From NCBI GenBank assembly GCA_949825025.1, contig OX463783.1:29471154-29535153 (forward strand): a stretch of DNA of 64,000 bases. The letters are read 5' to 3'. A program made the translations under genes and the position numbers. Source of the stretch: Siphlonurus alternatus (Eukaryota; Arthropoda; Insecta; Ephemeroptera; Siphlonuridae). Positions within the stretch are counted from its first letter, which is position 1. Each line of letters opens with the position of its first letter. The notes beneath the pieces were generated by a model. That model made no database searches. It saw only the letters and a program-made list of their open reading frames with translations, and had not been told where the DNA came from. Shown piece by piece: positions 1 through 12,017 of this stretch.

Positions 1-75
1 ATTTTAAGTTTGAACCGGTTCTAAATTTTTATCATACAAAATCATACGATGCGATAAGATGCAATAAGAAGGTAG
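1..75. mobile_element. Fragment of a short palindromic element
   Basis: AACCGGTTCTAAATTTTTAT and the following CATACGATGCGAT recur at 14281-14362 and, inverted and more complete, at 22612-22760. It is truncated at the window start. Confidence 0.5.
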
Positions 76-234
76 TGTGCGACCCACCTTATATAGCTAG
101 GTGTTATGTATTTTATTATCATTGTATGATATAATAATTACACTTACCGTCACATTCAGTTTGTTTTGCGTCAAGACTTAATTAATGTTTCGAAGTTCCT
201 TGGTTCATATTCAGGCCCTTCGTTATAAAATGTC

Positions 235-541
235 CACCAACGACTGCCGGAATTTTCTCCATAAGCCACCATGTTTAGAAAATTTAAATTTTTCTATGCA
301 ACTATTAAAGCTATTCACTTGATACCGTCGTTGTGATTTGTTCTATGCTGTATGGCCTAAAGAATATATTAAAAATCTATTAATATCCCCATTTAAAGGC
401 CTTCTGATAATAAATCAAAGACCTATTTTCCACTAAAAAATTTCTTTGATGTCAAAAAAGCAATTTCTAGTTTTTTTACATAGGTTTCGATAGGATGGTG
501 GGAACACCGCAAAATCAGCTGACTGGAAGCCTCTATTACAA
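235..541. mobile_element. Foldback-type dispersed element (copy 1)
   Basis: The left part (CATAAGCCACCATG and so on) and right end (CAGCTGACTGGAAGCCTC) match sequence at 18435-18692 and 49430-49812 in this window, partly in the opposite orientation. No coding capacity. Boundaries are approximate. Confidence 0.55.
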
Positions 542-568
542 ATATGAAGAAATTATTTTTATATTATT

Positions 569-600
569 ATTATCCTATATTACTCAGGGAACTTATCACA
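569..600 (+). repeat. Upstream copy of the exon 1 acceptor region
   Basis: TATCCTATATTACTCAGG with a following GGAACT is nearly identical to the real acceptor at about 657-680. The decoy acceptor AG ends at 587. Its use would add 86 nt and shift the reading frame, so it is probably non-productive. Confidence 0.65.
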
Positions 601-673
601 ACCTACTTTGCGAGGCATACACTAAACTTAATATCACTTGCCTCGTGATCTCATATTATCCTATGTTACTCAG

Positions 674-849
674 GGAACTCCCGGGGATGCGCGCACTTCC
701 CGCCACGCCGGCTGCCGGAGACCGTAGAGTGTCCGTACTTCCGGGTCGCGTGATGGATGACGTCAGCGCAGAGGGAGTGCGCAGACAAGCGAGCGTGACG
801 GCCGGCGAGGACATAAAGATCGTGATTCATGACGTTGACTCGGACCCCG
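674..849 (+). CDS. Rim: Rim exon 1 of the window (linker before PDZ)
   Basis: Internal coding exon, visible residues 1-58, preceded by one base that completes a codon from an exon outside the window. The acceptor is TTACTCAG before 674 and the donor is GTGAGT at 850. The peptide ends GEDIKIVIHDVDSDP, the charged segment directly before the PDZ domain; the joined codon with the next exon is G|CT (Ala). Assignment to Rim rests on the phase-matched chain of downstream exons (PDZ, C2A, C2B). The upstream zinc-finger/Rab3-binding region is not in the window. The acceptor has a near copy about 86 bp upstream, and the donor is repeated five times (separate entries). Confidence 0.8.
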
Positions 850-1031
850 GTGAGTAACCACGGTTAATTATTGATGGAAGGACCCAGGTGAGTAACCACG
901 GTTAATTATTGATGGAATGACCCAGGTGAGTAACCACGGTTAATTATTGATGGAATGACCCAGGTGAGTAACCACGGTTAATTATTGATGGAAGGACCCA
1001 GGTGAGTAACCACGGTTAATTATTGATGGAA
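850..1031 (+). repeat. Five tandem 38-bp units, each carrying the exon 1 splice donor
   Basis: Units start at 850, 888, 926, 964 and 1002. Each begins GTGAGTAACCACGG, and copies 2-5 are preceded by CAG, so they read as consensus donors CAG|GTGAGT. Only the first donor keeps the Rim frame; reading past it gives GAG TAA at once. One position alternates between GGAAGG and GGAATG among units. Confidence 0.95.
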
Positions 1032-1200
1032 TTAGTAACCAGGTTATTTGATTAGTCATAGTTAACCATGGCTTGTCCATAAATTTCACTGTCTCCTATA
1101 TATAGCCCCAGTTGAAATAAATTTCATCTTTTATTCGCTATTAAGCTCTCTCCTTGTCTAATTTCTTCCTATTTTGCACCAAAAAGACAGAAAAAGATTA

Positions 1201-1353
1201 TACTACAGTCTAACAGATCTTAGAATACCTGTAGACACTATGGCGCCAGCTCCAGACAGTCTAGACTGAATGGCGGCATCCATAAGATCCTTAATATTTA
1301 TTTTTAAGATGTCCGCCGCGCGCATTAAATCCACACGTAAACTAAGATTTGTA
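1201..1353. repeat. Dispersed repeat Q, copy 1
   Basis: The segment around TCTAACAGATCTTAGAATAC and TGGCGGCATCCATAAGATCC is closely repeated at 10495-10653. No open frame is shared by both copies. Function unknown. Confidence 0.75.
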
Positions 1354-1369
1354 ATACTGTATGCCATGT

Positions 1370-1528
1370 GTCTTCTTTCCTCTTATTGAGCATAAAATAC
1401 TAGAAATATTGTCTACATTTAATACTTCATCCGCACAAGGATAAAATAAGATGTGTTTTTGGAGTAGAAAGATTAGGTTTAGACGTACGTGTAAAGGATG
1501 AGTTGAAGATAAATTTTTCATCGATGTA
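1370..1528. repeat. Dispersed repeat R, copy 1
   Basis: Marked by TATTGAGCATAAAATACTAG and AAAGGATGAGTTGAAGA. Related copies occur near 5208-5300, 10255-10432, 14843-15074, 34138-34330 and, inverted, 39690-39925. No protein-coding signal. The rest of 1529-2308 is AT-rich intron in which I see nothing further. Confidence 0.65.
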
Positions 1529-2308
1529 CTAATTGTTAAGAGTGAGGTGGTGGCTTAAATCTAAAACGGACAATCTGCGAGTAATTTTTTTTATTAAAAA
1601 TCTCTTGTAATTTAATTTTTGTAGTAATTTTTTTAGCCCTTTAACACCTTTAAAAAAAATGCTTTACATGATGTTAAATATTTACATGAATATGTTTACG
1701 TTTATTTATATTATTTATTTTATATACTTATGCATGATTATAATGTTAATGACATCACAGTCTTTTTCAAAATCGTAACGATTTTAAGAGTTTTGAAAGT
1801 AATGTGAAAAAAAAAATATAATTATATATATTAGAAATTAAAAATATATATTTGATCGTTAGGCAGTATACAGTGAACAACGGGTGCTGTAAAAAAATAA
1901 GCAATATAACAAAATTTCATGCAAATCATTCATTATATATAAAAGAAAAATAATTCAGAATAACCTTAATAGTCGTCAATTATTTATTTTTATTTATTGG
2001 GTATATATTTTGTGAAGTGGAAAATTCCTTCTTTTTTCTACTTCATCGTTTTTTGAGAATAGGCCAAATCCAGTCGTACACTCACGTTTAAGTGAGAAAT
2101 TGGAAGAGATGTGAATCAACCGTTATGTTCCAGCACTAATGCGTCCTGGAGTGAAGCGGCGGGTCATGCTGAGACGAGATCCAGCGGACAAGGCCCACAG
2201 AAGTGAGTATTAACACCTGTCAACCAACCTTGACCATCCTCTAAAAATGATCCATGAAACACGGAGGTCTCTCCACGCTTACCCACAATGTTGTTCCCTC
2301 TCTCGCAG

Positions 2309-2546
2309 CTCGCGGGTTCGGGTTGCGCGTGGTTGGCGGCAAGAGCGGCCCAGATGGCCGGCTGTTCGCCTACATCGTGTGGACGGTCCCTCAAGGTCCG
2401 GCTGACGTGGCGGGACTCGTGCAGGGGGACCGCGTTCTCGAGTGGAACGGCGTGTCGTTGATCGACCGCAGTTTCGAGGAGGTGTGCGCAGTCATGGACC
2501 GGACCGGGGACCAGGCAGACCTCTTGATAGAGCACTTCGCAGATAT
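2309..2546 (+). CDS. Rim: Rim exon 2: PDZ domain
   Basis: Visible residues 60-137. The acceptor is CTCTCGCAG and the donor GTGAGT at 2547. The peptide has the PDZ carboxylate loop RGFGLRVVGGK, then GRLFAYIVWTVPQGPADVAG, the GD-V-L-WNGVSL strand pair and the FEEVCAVMDRTG helix, which is the RIM class of PDZ. In RIM proteins this domain binds ELKS and the C-termini of N- and P/Q-type calcium channels at the active zone (family knowledge). The exon ends with two bases of a codon that join the next exon to give Met. The last 50-60 nt are duplicated in the following intron. Confidence 0.93.
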
Positions 2547-2608
2547 GTGAGTGGTGCTAGAGTAATGGTGACCCTAGATTAGGGGTAATGGTAACATTAT
2601 CATAAGAT

Positions 2609-2930
2609 GTCATGGAGAGGACCGGGGACCAGGCAGACCTCTTGATAGAGCACTTCGCAGATATGTGAATGGTGCTAGAGTAATAATGACCCTAGATTAG
2701 GAGTAGTGGTAATATTATCATAAAATATCACTACGTGACATGAAGCAGGCAGACTTCTTGATAAAATACTTCGCAGATATGTAAAGTAAAGTGGTGGTAA
2801 GGTATCAGTGATTTCCATAATATTGGTTACCTTAAATAAGGGTACTGGCAACTTTATCACAAAATATAAGTATAAGTACTCGGTATTATGGACAATGTCG
2901 ACCAGCTGACCATTCACAAACATGTAAACA
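2609..2930 (+). repeat. Decaying tandem copies of the PDZ exon 3' end and donor
   Basis: CCAGGCAGACCTCTTGATAG through CACTTCGCAGATAT and the following intron start recur at about 2609-2690, more diverged at 2745-2785, and faintly at 2893-2930. The donors are altered (GTGAAT, GTAAAG). The first duplicate donor lies 118 nt downstream of the real one, so its use would shift the frame, and an in-frame TGA follows the true donor. These look like non-functional pseudo-exon copies. Confidence 0.8.
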
Positions 2931-3123
2931 AGTATATGATTGTTGGAATGGTAATAGTGACCATAGTCTAGGGTACAGGTAACCCAGGAAAAAATATTAT
3001 ATTACAACATCCCCATGTATTAAAATGAAAACTGCTATAGTTTTGTGTTTTTTATGTAGATACGTAGTGCTGATCTGTAAGTACTTACATCTGTAACTAC
3101 AGTATAATGTGAACATGTTACAG

Positions 3124-3230
3124 GCGACTTACAGACCTCATGGACGATATGAACATGGCTGCGGCAGCGGCGGCCGCGGGAGCCATGGCACCGAGAAAGA
3201 GTGGAGGCGACGCTATGGGACTGCAACTAG
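3124..3230 (+). CDS. Rim: Rim exon 3: Met/Ala-rich linker after PDZ
   Basis: Residues 139-173, acceptor ATGTTACAG and donor GTTAGT at 3231. The peptide RLTDLMDDMNM is followed by seven Ala, then GAMAPRKSGGDAMGLQL. It is low in complexity and probably disordered or a short helix linking PDZ to C2A. Both junction codons are intact (ATG before, GAC after). No known domain. The Ala run is encoded by mixed GCN codons, so it is not a simple trinucleotide expansion. Confidence 0.75.
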
Positions 3231-3736
3231 GTTAGTATTACATTTCCTTTGCATTGGACAAACCTGTAAACTTTTAGACATCTCTCTCGCTAGATCGCAA
3301 GCGTTATGTGCAGCGCATGATTTAAAACTTAAAAACCTTTGCACGTGATCTTTGTAGCATTGCAGCGCACAGTTCATTTTCTTATTTCAATTATTCACAC
3401 GTTTTAAAACCTGATCATAAATTAGAAGGTGGTGGGGGAGCCTTCATACTCAAGAAATCAAGAAAAATAATCTAACAAAATCTTTTGAATGACATTATAA
3501 AAAAAATCAATGAAATAATTATTTGATACTACCAGTATAAAGACTGTATCATTTTTTCCGTTTTCTATTATTATATATAATTTACTTAGTACAGAATTTT
3601 CAGACCAAGAAACGTTAATGAAAACAATAGCATTACATGATTATAAATTTATCTAATTTTTTAGCATAAGTCCAGTTGTTTAATAATTATATTGTTAATT
3701 ATAATTACAATTCAATTGTAAATAAATCAATCAATC

Positions 3737-3898
3737 GTAAGGTGGATTTACATGAGCGATTTCCAACTCGTGGCGCGAATAATGCGCACTTGCAGTGAAG
3801 TCCACTGGCGGCCATATTTGACGGAAAAAAAGTTGCGATTTCGCTGCAGCAACTCGGTGAATTCACTTGCGCCATGCGATTTAAAGTCATTCGAAAGT
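3737..3898. mobile_element. Short inverted-repeat element, AAGGCGGATT family (copy 1)
   Basis: Starts AAGGTGGATTTACATGAGCG and contains a GCGGCCATA segment shared with copies at 14635-14848, 24624-24851 and 51913-52100. The right end is poorly preserved. Non-coding. Confidence 0.55.
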
Positions 3899-4230
3899 AA
3901 CAAGTTGCCTGAAAATATTCTTTCTTTATAATCCTGCTTTAATTGTATAGTAATAAGTTTCTATATAAATATTATCCTGCTTTTATAAATTTTGTAATTA
4001 CTGTTGAGCTGTATTGTTGTGTAATTTTTGTGTAGTTAGTATGTTTTCACTATTGTTAATAAATTTTGTATATTTTTTTTTCCTATATTTGACGTGAACT
4101 AATGTTGTCTTTGTACAATCTATGAAGTTTAAATAAATAAAATAAAAAATAAATAAATAAAAATTTCAGAGCTTGTGCGTAAAAATCGCTTCAAAATCGT
4201 TGCTAATGAAAATCTGCCTTAATTCATATT

Positions 4231-4573
4231 AAAGGTATACAGGCCTCAAATTACAAATTAGACAGACATTAAGTGTTGCTCAAGTTTATAATCAACATTC
4301 GTATTATTTTTACCTGCGTGCGGTGCGTCTGTGCGAAGTCGCGCTGTAAAGAAAGTCCTTGCTGACGTCACAACTCACAGCTAGCACCGTTTAGCATTAA
4401 GTTGTGACGTCATCGAGGACTTCGTGACGTCATCAAGGACTAAATTTCTTACTTTGAACTGCGACTTCGCACGGATGCATCACGCGTGGAAAAAAATGAT
4501 GCGAATGTTGATTATATACTCTAAACCCACTTGGTGACTGTCTAATTTGTAATTTGAGGCCTGTATGCCTTTA
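4231..4573. mobile_element. Foldback element, GGCCTCAAATTAC family (copy 1)
   Basis: Begins AAAGGTATACAGGCCTCAAA and ends with the inverse TTTGAGGCCTGTATGCCTTT. The ends flank a near-palindromic core with several TGACGTCA motifs. Copies lie at 59459-59800 (closest) and 18718-18936. Confidence 0.85.
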
Positions 4574-4651
4574 ATATATGTTCATCAACTCGTTGTTTGA
4601 ACTACGTCCCACTTGACTGCCCCACTTGACCGTGATCTCCATGTGTTTCAG

Positions 4652-4710
4652 ACACGGACCAGGAAAAAGGACCAGCCTCACCCACGAGACGCAAGCTGCC
4701 CAAAACACCG
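4652..4710 (+). CDS. Rim: Rim exon 4: small exon with SH3-ligand-like motif
   Basis: Residues 175-193, acceptor ATGTGTTTCAG, peptide TDQEKGPASPTRRKLPKTP. It contains RKLPKTP, which fits the R-x-L-P-x-x-P class of SH3 ligand; RIM proteins bind the SH3 domains of RIM-BP through such motifs, so this is a candidate site (inference). The donor GTACTT at 4711 is weak, but both phases fit: G|AC on the left and phase 0 into the C2A exon. Without splicing, the frame ends at TGA two codons later, giving a possible short isoform. Confidence 0.75.
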
Positions 4711-5207
4711 GTACTTTGAACCCCCGGGCAAAATATCCAACGGGGATGAGAAATTATTGGCCTGTATTATTTCCATCTTTACGAATATCTTGCACGGAAT
4801 AGTGTTGTAAAATCTTATTGTTCACGCGTAGAATCATCATTTGAATCAACCGAAAACGATGAACAAGATTGAAAATTTGTAAGAAAATAAGTTAATCATA
4901 TTAAGTGTCTGTTTCAAAAATTTAACTTAAAACCATTTTAACGGTATTGTTCGATCGCTGCAAAATTAATAGCACAATTCATTCACAAAAAAATCATAAT
5001 ATATTTATATGCTATCAGAATTTGAATATTTACTCCAAAGACTGTACAAGCGCCCTAAATTGAAATAATGTTCATCTTTTGTTACCTTTTCTCTACTCGT
5101 CTTTTTTCCACCATTTCCCAAGAAAATATACAAAAATACGTCTTATTTTATGTTAATGCTGGGCATTATTAGACGAATTTAATTGTCTCTTGTTTAACCT
5201 CGCTTTA

Positions 5208-5300
5208 AGCGAGGAAAAAATAAGATGTATTTTTGAGGTAAAAAGACGTACAAAGATTAGACGTGTGAAGGATGAGTTGAAGATGTAATTTTTCAAGCTA
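5208..5300. repeat. Dispersed repeat R, fragment
   Basis: Contains AAATAAGATGTATTTTTGAG and AAGGATGAGTTGAAGATG, as in the other R copies. Incomplete; boundaries approximate. Confidence 0.5.
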
Positions 5301-5762
5301 GGAGCAACTTTGAATAGATTATCGATATTTTTTGGTGCAGATATTTAAGTTAAACAGACACTTCATTTTGATAATATAAACGTAAAATAACTTAAAAGAT
5401 GAATTGACAACAACCAATCTCTAGTCATGGAGAGAAAGTTGGATCATTTTAATATTTCTCCAGGATGCATGCAGTTGGAAGTAATTTCATTTATATTTTT
5501 TATCGGTGTTGAAATTTAATTGTATTATAATTTTTTCACAACGATTTTAAACCTATCGTCGTCAAAATATAAAACAGGCATTTCCACTGACGACATAGAA
5601 ATTTTAAATTGTGCTAATTGGTTGTATTTCTAATTTAGTTAATTACGTAAAATGTGCAGTTTCTTTCAATTCAAGCAGCAAAAATGCAACAGTGATTTTT
5701 TAAAGATGTTCGGTTTATTGCCCCTGCTCCTGTGCATGTTTAATATCATGTACTTGCATGAT

Positions 5763-6207
<445 letters not shown>

Positions 6208-6314
6208 CTTTATGCACTTTGAACATAAGGCAAATCAGATGCACAAAGTAGTATACTGGGCAGGGTGTACAAACATTTGAAAGAAGGTGAATTTGTAATA
6301 TCTCTTTGTTAAAA

Positions 6315-6715
6315 GGGCATTGGTTGTAGCACCGGTAGTTGGCAAAACTGACGTATCTTCACCATGTTAATTTTTCAACCCCGCTCCTCGGAGTAATTTT
6401 TACGCTAGAGCTAAGCTGATTGCTGTAGTATCAAGATAATTAGTGCACAATTTGGCTAAATAAAGCCTGATTTAAAGAAAATTATTTTTTTTTATATTTT
6501 AAAAAAATGCATGAAAATTTAAAAAATTACTAAAAATACTTTTCTTTAAATCAGGTTTTACTAAGCCAAATTGTGCACTTGGGCTACTAACTATCTTGAT
6601 ACTACTGCAATCAGCATAGCTCTAGCATAAAAATTACTCCGAGGATCAAGGATCAAAAATTAACATGGTGAAGATACGTCAGTGTTGCCAACTACCGGTG
6701 CTACACCCAATGCCC
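6315..6715. mobile_element. 401-bp foldback element, GGGCATTGG family (copy 1)
   Basis: Nearly perfect inverted repeat from GGGCATTGGTTGTAGCACCG to the inverse CGGTGCTACACCCAATGCCC. A second copy at 21916-22316 is flanked by TTAA on both sides. Here the left flank has mutated to AAAA. Non-coding; the arms contain TTCACCATGTTAATTTTT. Confidence 0.9.
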
Positions 6716-6719
6716 TTTG

Positions 6720-8399
6720 GTGTTATAAATGACATCGTAACCAAGCATAAAATAAAATGAACTTTCAAAAGCTCTCCTTCTGGTATAAGAAACTAAGAAA
6801 AATCAACAGAAAAAAAATTTAGTGCACAGTATTCAATTGAAAAAATTAATTTAATTATTATCTAAAATATTCATTAATTCTATTAATCTCTCCAGGCTAG
6901 GTTAAAGAGTTTGGTTTTAGATCTATGAATAAACGCCGTAAAATAATAATCAAAATCTTGAAAAATGTAAATTTCTTTCAGTGTAATTAGACTAATTAGC
7001 TATATAAAAGTGTATATGTTAATCCTATAATGTTCGATGCTTGTCAAATCTGTCTTCCTGTGTCCGTAAATGTAAATATATCTCCAATAAGCAGATTTTT
7101 CTTAAAAATGAACCTTCGGTAATCTGTACATAACGTTGAATTTTCTATTAACTGTTAAATAATCATGTGTTAATAGCGATGCACTTTCAAAAAATAAATA
7201 ATATTTATCAAAAAATTATATTTTATACTAAATTTTGAATTAAAAATAATGATTTTTTAATCTTAATTATAAGATTAATAATGGCATGCACTAATTGCTC
7301 AAATATCTTTAAAGAAGTCAAAATTAAGTTAATTTTAATTTATTTTCATTTTATTATTTTAATATTCAACGTAAAATAATTACAAACCGCTAATTTTTTA
7401 CTAATATTAAAAGTACACTAAAATAAATAAATAAATAAATCTGCCCAATTTAGCAGAATTAGACTTTTGAATGGAATGCTAAAATTTCATATTTTAATTA
7501 TTATTTGCCTTTAAAATGCGTTGATTTAATGATTTTCCTGAAAAAGTAACATGAAAAATTAAAATAACAACAAATTATAAAAAAAAAAATTAACTTTGGT
7601 TTCCTTTTGTTTGGGCTCAAAGCCTATCACAAGAACTTTGGAAACTTATTTTTCCTAAAAATATTTAGATATAATATAATATCTTTAGATATTTTTAATT
7701 AAAAAAATCCATATTAAAGCAAAAAATAATCAAACTGGAATTGAAATTTTTAAGCCAAAATATAAATTTATTTACTAAACACAACTTTTTCTTAAATATT
7801 GCCAGAAATTTTATAGTATCGACTATAGAATCCCATTAAAAATGTTAGAGAATTGTCCAATATCGGCTTAAGTATCAGAACTTTTTGATTTAGGAAGTGT
7901 CATAAATATTGCCACACTTGTTAGAAGCCAGTATATAAAATCTCAATCTAATCTTCCAAACTAATTTCTTTTCTCCCTATAATATCAGATGCAGTTATTG
8001 ACGTTTTTTCTTCTTATTTAGGAGAAGTGTTGAGAATTCACATAGGTGGCAGCACCGGTAGACTTGAATGTTAGACTCGCATGGATGTTAGAATTAAGAC
8101 TTAATATAATAATAATTAATTGGACAGACCATGAGTAATTAATTTGTTCTATTAAATATTACAATAATACATGTCCATTTTAACTTAAAAATTAAAAATA
8201 AAATGTTATTAAACCATAAATTTTAAAATTAGAATCGTTTCTCATGGTCTGTTCATTGTATATTGACGTTCAATGTGGTGTGTTGCTAAGGTTTAGTTAG
8301 GTATTATATACACTGTGATATTCGTCCGTACTGACTCTCATATCTCGTTTACTACAATCAAAAACTTATTGATTTTGGACATGCGAAGGTATGACAAAT
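6720..8399. other. AT-rich intron without recognisable features
   Basis: Part of the roughly 9.7-kb Rim intron between 4710 and 14397. It holds A/T runs and short ATAA repeats. I see no exon-like block, RNA gene or element ends. Confidence 0.5.
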
Positions 8400-8403
8400 T
8401 TAA

Positions 8404-8766
8404 GGTAACACGGATCAGCTGGCCCAATGCTAAAAAAATCCCATTCATAAAAATTATGAAAAAAAGTTAAAATGTTCTCCTCTACATCCCCTATCATATC
8501 AGGTATACAAAAAAAAAAAAAAAAAACGAGCTAGTTTTCGAGTTATTAATTTTTAAAATTGACTAATTTAACATGGAAGTTCCATTTCTCCATGTTAAAT
8601 TATTCAACTTTAAAAATTAATAACTCGAAAACTAGCTCGTTTTTGTATACCTGATATTTTCCTACTGATAGGGGGTGTAGAGGAGAACATTTTAATTTTT
8701 TTTTTCATAATTTTTATGAATGGGATTTTTTTAGCATTGGGCCAGCTGATCCGTATTATCTCTACC
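8404..8766. mobile_element. TTAA-flanked foldback element, GATCAGCTGGCCC family (copy 1)
   Basis: Flanked by TTAA at 8400-8403 and 8767-8770. The arms run from GGTAACACGGATCAGCTGGC to the inverse GCCAGCTGATCCGTATTATC. The centre is an almost perfect hairpin around AACATGGAAGTTCCATTTCTCC. The TTAA duplication suggests piggyBac-type mobilisation (inference). Confidence 0.9.
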
Positions 8767-9640
8767 TTAATGTAAATTTTAAAACGGACCACCTGCATGA
8801 AAATTTGTACTGTATATTTGGATAGAGGACCTCGAGTTATGTCTTGTCAATATTTTTCTGACTATTCTGACATCCTTATAACCGTGCTTCAAAACGCTGT
8901 GACGTCATAGTCATGCAAATATTTAACACGCAAGCATAGAAATGCATTGCATGATGTTAGATCTTTCCCCTCAATTTTGAGAAAAAAAAATCTGGAAAAT
9001 TGGAAATATAAAACTTGAGCTCCTCTATGCAATAAAAAATTAATGCAGGATTTTTGTCCGATGTAGAATTTGTGTTTTTTTTAAATCCCATTTTTTATAT
9101 AAATTTCACCGTCTTCGAATTAAATGTATGCAGCCATACGGAGTTTTTTAATAAATTAAATTATGGTTATCCGACACAATCTTGTCTTAAAAAAATCAAT
9201 CAACTGGAAGATAAAAAAAAAATCATGTACATTTTGTCACGACAGAAACTTTCTTCAGCCAAAAGATGTGGCATAGCGTCCACCATTTTTCAAATAATAA
9301 ATTGAGGTTATTGTCAACGATTGTTTTTAGCCTCAATCCTTTTAATAAAAAGATCGGGCTTAAACTTCGAAGAGGGACGTTGCATGGTAAAAAAAAAATT
9401 ATTAAAAAAAAAAAAAAGTTACCAGTCTGTAAAGCTGGTACTACACGATATAACTTTTGCATACATGCCCTATATGCAAATTTCACCTCCATATACATGT
9501 AACCAAATGGTGTTGTTTCTTTTATGGAAAATATTTACAATAATTAGAAAATTTTATCGTGTAATTCCGTCTTAATATATTTGAAAAAAAGCAGAGTAAC
9601 TTAATTTTATACCTATATTTATGCAATCAAAAAATTCATA

Positions 9641-9955
9641 ATGGAGTACCGACCTCAAAATTTTTTATAGCAGAAATGGATAAAGGGTGCAAAAATATGC
9701 TACTCTGAATTTTTTCAGATTTTTCTGAGTCCGGGAAGTATTTTTAAAAAATTATTAAAAGTCCATTTTATGACGTCACGAGGCGCCTCTTCTTAAGAAA
9801 AGGATAGGACATTAACGCCCGTGACGTCATAAAACGGACTTTCAATAATTTTTTAAAAATACTTCCCGGTCTCAGAAAAATCTGAAAAAAAATCAGAGTA
9901 GCATATTTTTGCACCCTCTATCCATTTCTGCAATAAAAAAATGTGAGGTCATTAT
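9641..9955. mobile_element. Foldback element, GAGTATCGACCTC family
   Basis: The arms contain GCAGAAATGGATAAAGGGTG and its inverse near 9915-9945. The loop has paired GTGACGTCAT/ATGACGTCAC motifs and TTAAGAAAAGGATAGGAC. No ORF. Confidence 0.9.
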
Positions 9956-10254
9956 GGTCATTATTTTAACAAAAATGTATTAATTAGAAAAAATATCCCC
10001 TCGCATGTTCAAATCATCTCTATGTATCGTGTGAAATTGTTAGAAGAAAAGCGGCCTAAATAATTTTGTCTGGGGCGATGTTGATTCGAAGGCCTAACTG
10101 TGTACTGTTGATAATGGACAACCCTTGGTTCTTTCATATTTGGATACAGTATTTCGAGTTATCTCAATTTCTTTTAATATTTTTTTAACACCAGAATTAA
10201 AATAAATGTCGACTTTTATTCGTTATTCTCTCACTCTTCGTCTACCTTCTATTT

Positions 10255-10432
10255 TAGAAGTAAAAAGAAAAGATTACGTCTTCTTCCCTCTTATTGAACA
10301 TAAAATGTTAGAAATATTTTCTTGATTTCATCCTCACTTTGAGCGAGAAGGAAATAACATGTGTTTTTGAGGTAAATCAGGTTTAGACGATATAAAGGAT
10401 GAGTTGAAGACGTAATTTTTCAACTAGGGAAC
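10255..10432. repeat. Dispersed repeat R
   Basis: CCCTCTTATTGAACATAAAA followed by GAGCGAGAAGGAAATAACAT and AAAGGATGAGTTGAAGACG. Lies beside repeat Q, as at 1.2-1.5 kb but in different order. Confidence 0.6.
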
Positions 10433-10494
10433 ATGCTCAAAACATAGATGAAAGACTCTTTGTCACAGCGTTTTACAACATGATGTTATTAAGG

Positions 10495-10653
10495 GTGTAC
10501 AGTCTAACAGATCTTAGAATACCTGTAGACACTATGGCGCCAGCTCCAGACAATCTAGATTGAATGGCGGCATCCATAAGATCCTTAATTTTCAAGATGT
10601 CCGCCGGGCGCAGTTGGATCCACACGTAAACTAAGATTTGTAATACTGTAGAG
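10495..10653. repeat. Dispersed repeat Q, copy 2
   Basis: Matches 1201-1353 across TAACAGATCTTAGAATACCT and GGCGGCATCCATAAGATCC. The minus-strand open frame here is broken in the other copy, so it is not considered coding. Confidence 0.75.
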
Positions 10654-10716
10654 GGTTCACTAAAATATTGACAATATAACAAATGTAAAATCGTCCCCAT
10701 TTATCTTAGACGTGAC

Positions 10717-10818
10717 GTGACCTTGCCATTAGAACTGGAGGACAAAGGATAAATTTCGTGACGTCACGTGACCTTGCCATTAGAACTGGAGGACAAAGGA
10801 TAAATTTCGTGACGTCAC
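10717..10818. repeat. Two tandem 51-bp units ending in TGACGTCAC
   Basis: Units 10717-10767 and 10768-10818 are identical over GTGACCTTGCCATTAGAACT and end CGTGACGTCAC. Each carries a palindromic CRE/ATF-type octamer TGACGTCA. Confidence 0.9.
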
Positions 10819-10849
10819 ATCAAAGATTAATGTGAACGACTTTACACAA

Positions 10850-12013
10850 CTCGAGGTCCTCTGTCCAACAATAAAAAAATTGTCATCAAGGTTGTCCATT
10901 GTTGTAACTTATAAATAATTGTTGTTATTCCAATATTGTTTCTAATGAGACTCTTAACGTGAGCTTTCCTCATCTGTAAATATTTTTTAAACGAAAAAAA
11001 AAAAATTAATTGTTTAAAAAATATTTTTAGATATATACTTTATAATTAATAATAATATATATGTGGGCATACCGAAATATTTTTGTGATGTTGAAAAATT
11101 ACCAAATAATAAAAAACATAATAAACGTTGTGCTTTAAAATCTGTTTAATTAATAAAAAATAACAATATATTAATTTATTCCAAATTATTATATAAGGGG
11201 ATATATGACTGAAGTTATAGAATATATTTTTCAAAATAACTTATGTTTTCAAATGTATGTAATTATTATATTTAACATAGAAAATAATATTTGAAATATC
11301 TGTTTGTTAAAAAGCAGTTTAGATAATTTTGGTACTGAAAATGAAAGATTTATTTTTGAAAATTTTGCGTTTTATATATGAATAAATAAATTTTTGACTA
11401 GTTCATATTTTTCAGGGTATAAAAAAATGTACAAAATTAGTTTTTTTTATAATTTCAGAGGTTTGATGGTTAAAGGGTATTTTTCTCGTTGTTTTTCTAA
11501 TGGAAGGAGGTATCGAAAAGTTCAGTAGCCAATTCAATGGAACCAACTCATCATATTGAACTGGCAATTAAACCTTCTATGACGATCCAAGAAAAAATAT
11601 AAAGGTGAATTCCAAAAAAATAACCATATTGACTATCGCTGGTAAAATTAAATAACTAATAAAAAAAAATGACAATCTTTCATTTTTAGAACTATATTTT
11701 TGAACACATGTTGATTTAAAATTCTAAATACTTATAGAAGTAAAATTCATAAGAAAAAGCTCACACATTAGATAAATGTTCAGGCGAGGACGGTTACACA
11801 TTGTATTTATGTAGCAGAATTTGTATGTACGTTCAGTCAAACGCGGGAACTTTAACCCCGGTTTGTAAATTACATAATATTGGATCAAAACGTTACAAAA
11901 CCAGCATATTTTTTACAAAATTGAATTAATATTTCTGTCAATTTAAACACCAAATTTTATTGGAATACACCGCATTCAGTAACTAAGCTTATATGTCTGT
12001 GTTTAATTCGTTT
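10850..12013. other. AT-rich intron without recognisable features
   Basis: Only A/T runs and short low-complexity tracts are visible. No supported exon, RNA or element end. Confidence 0.45.
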
Positions 12014-12017
12014 ATAG

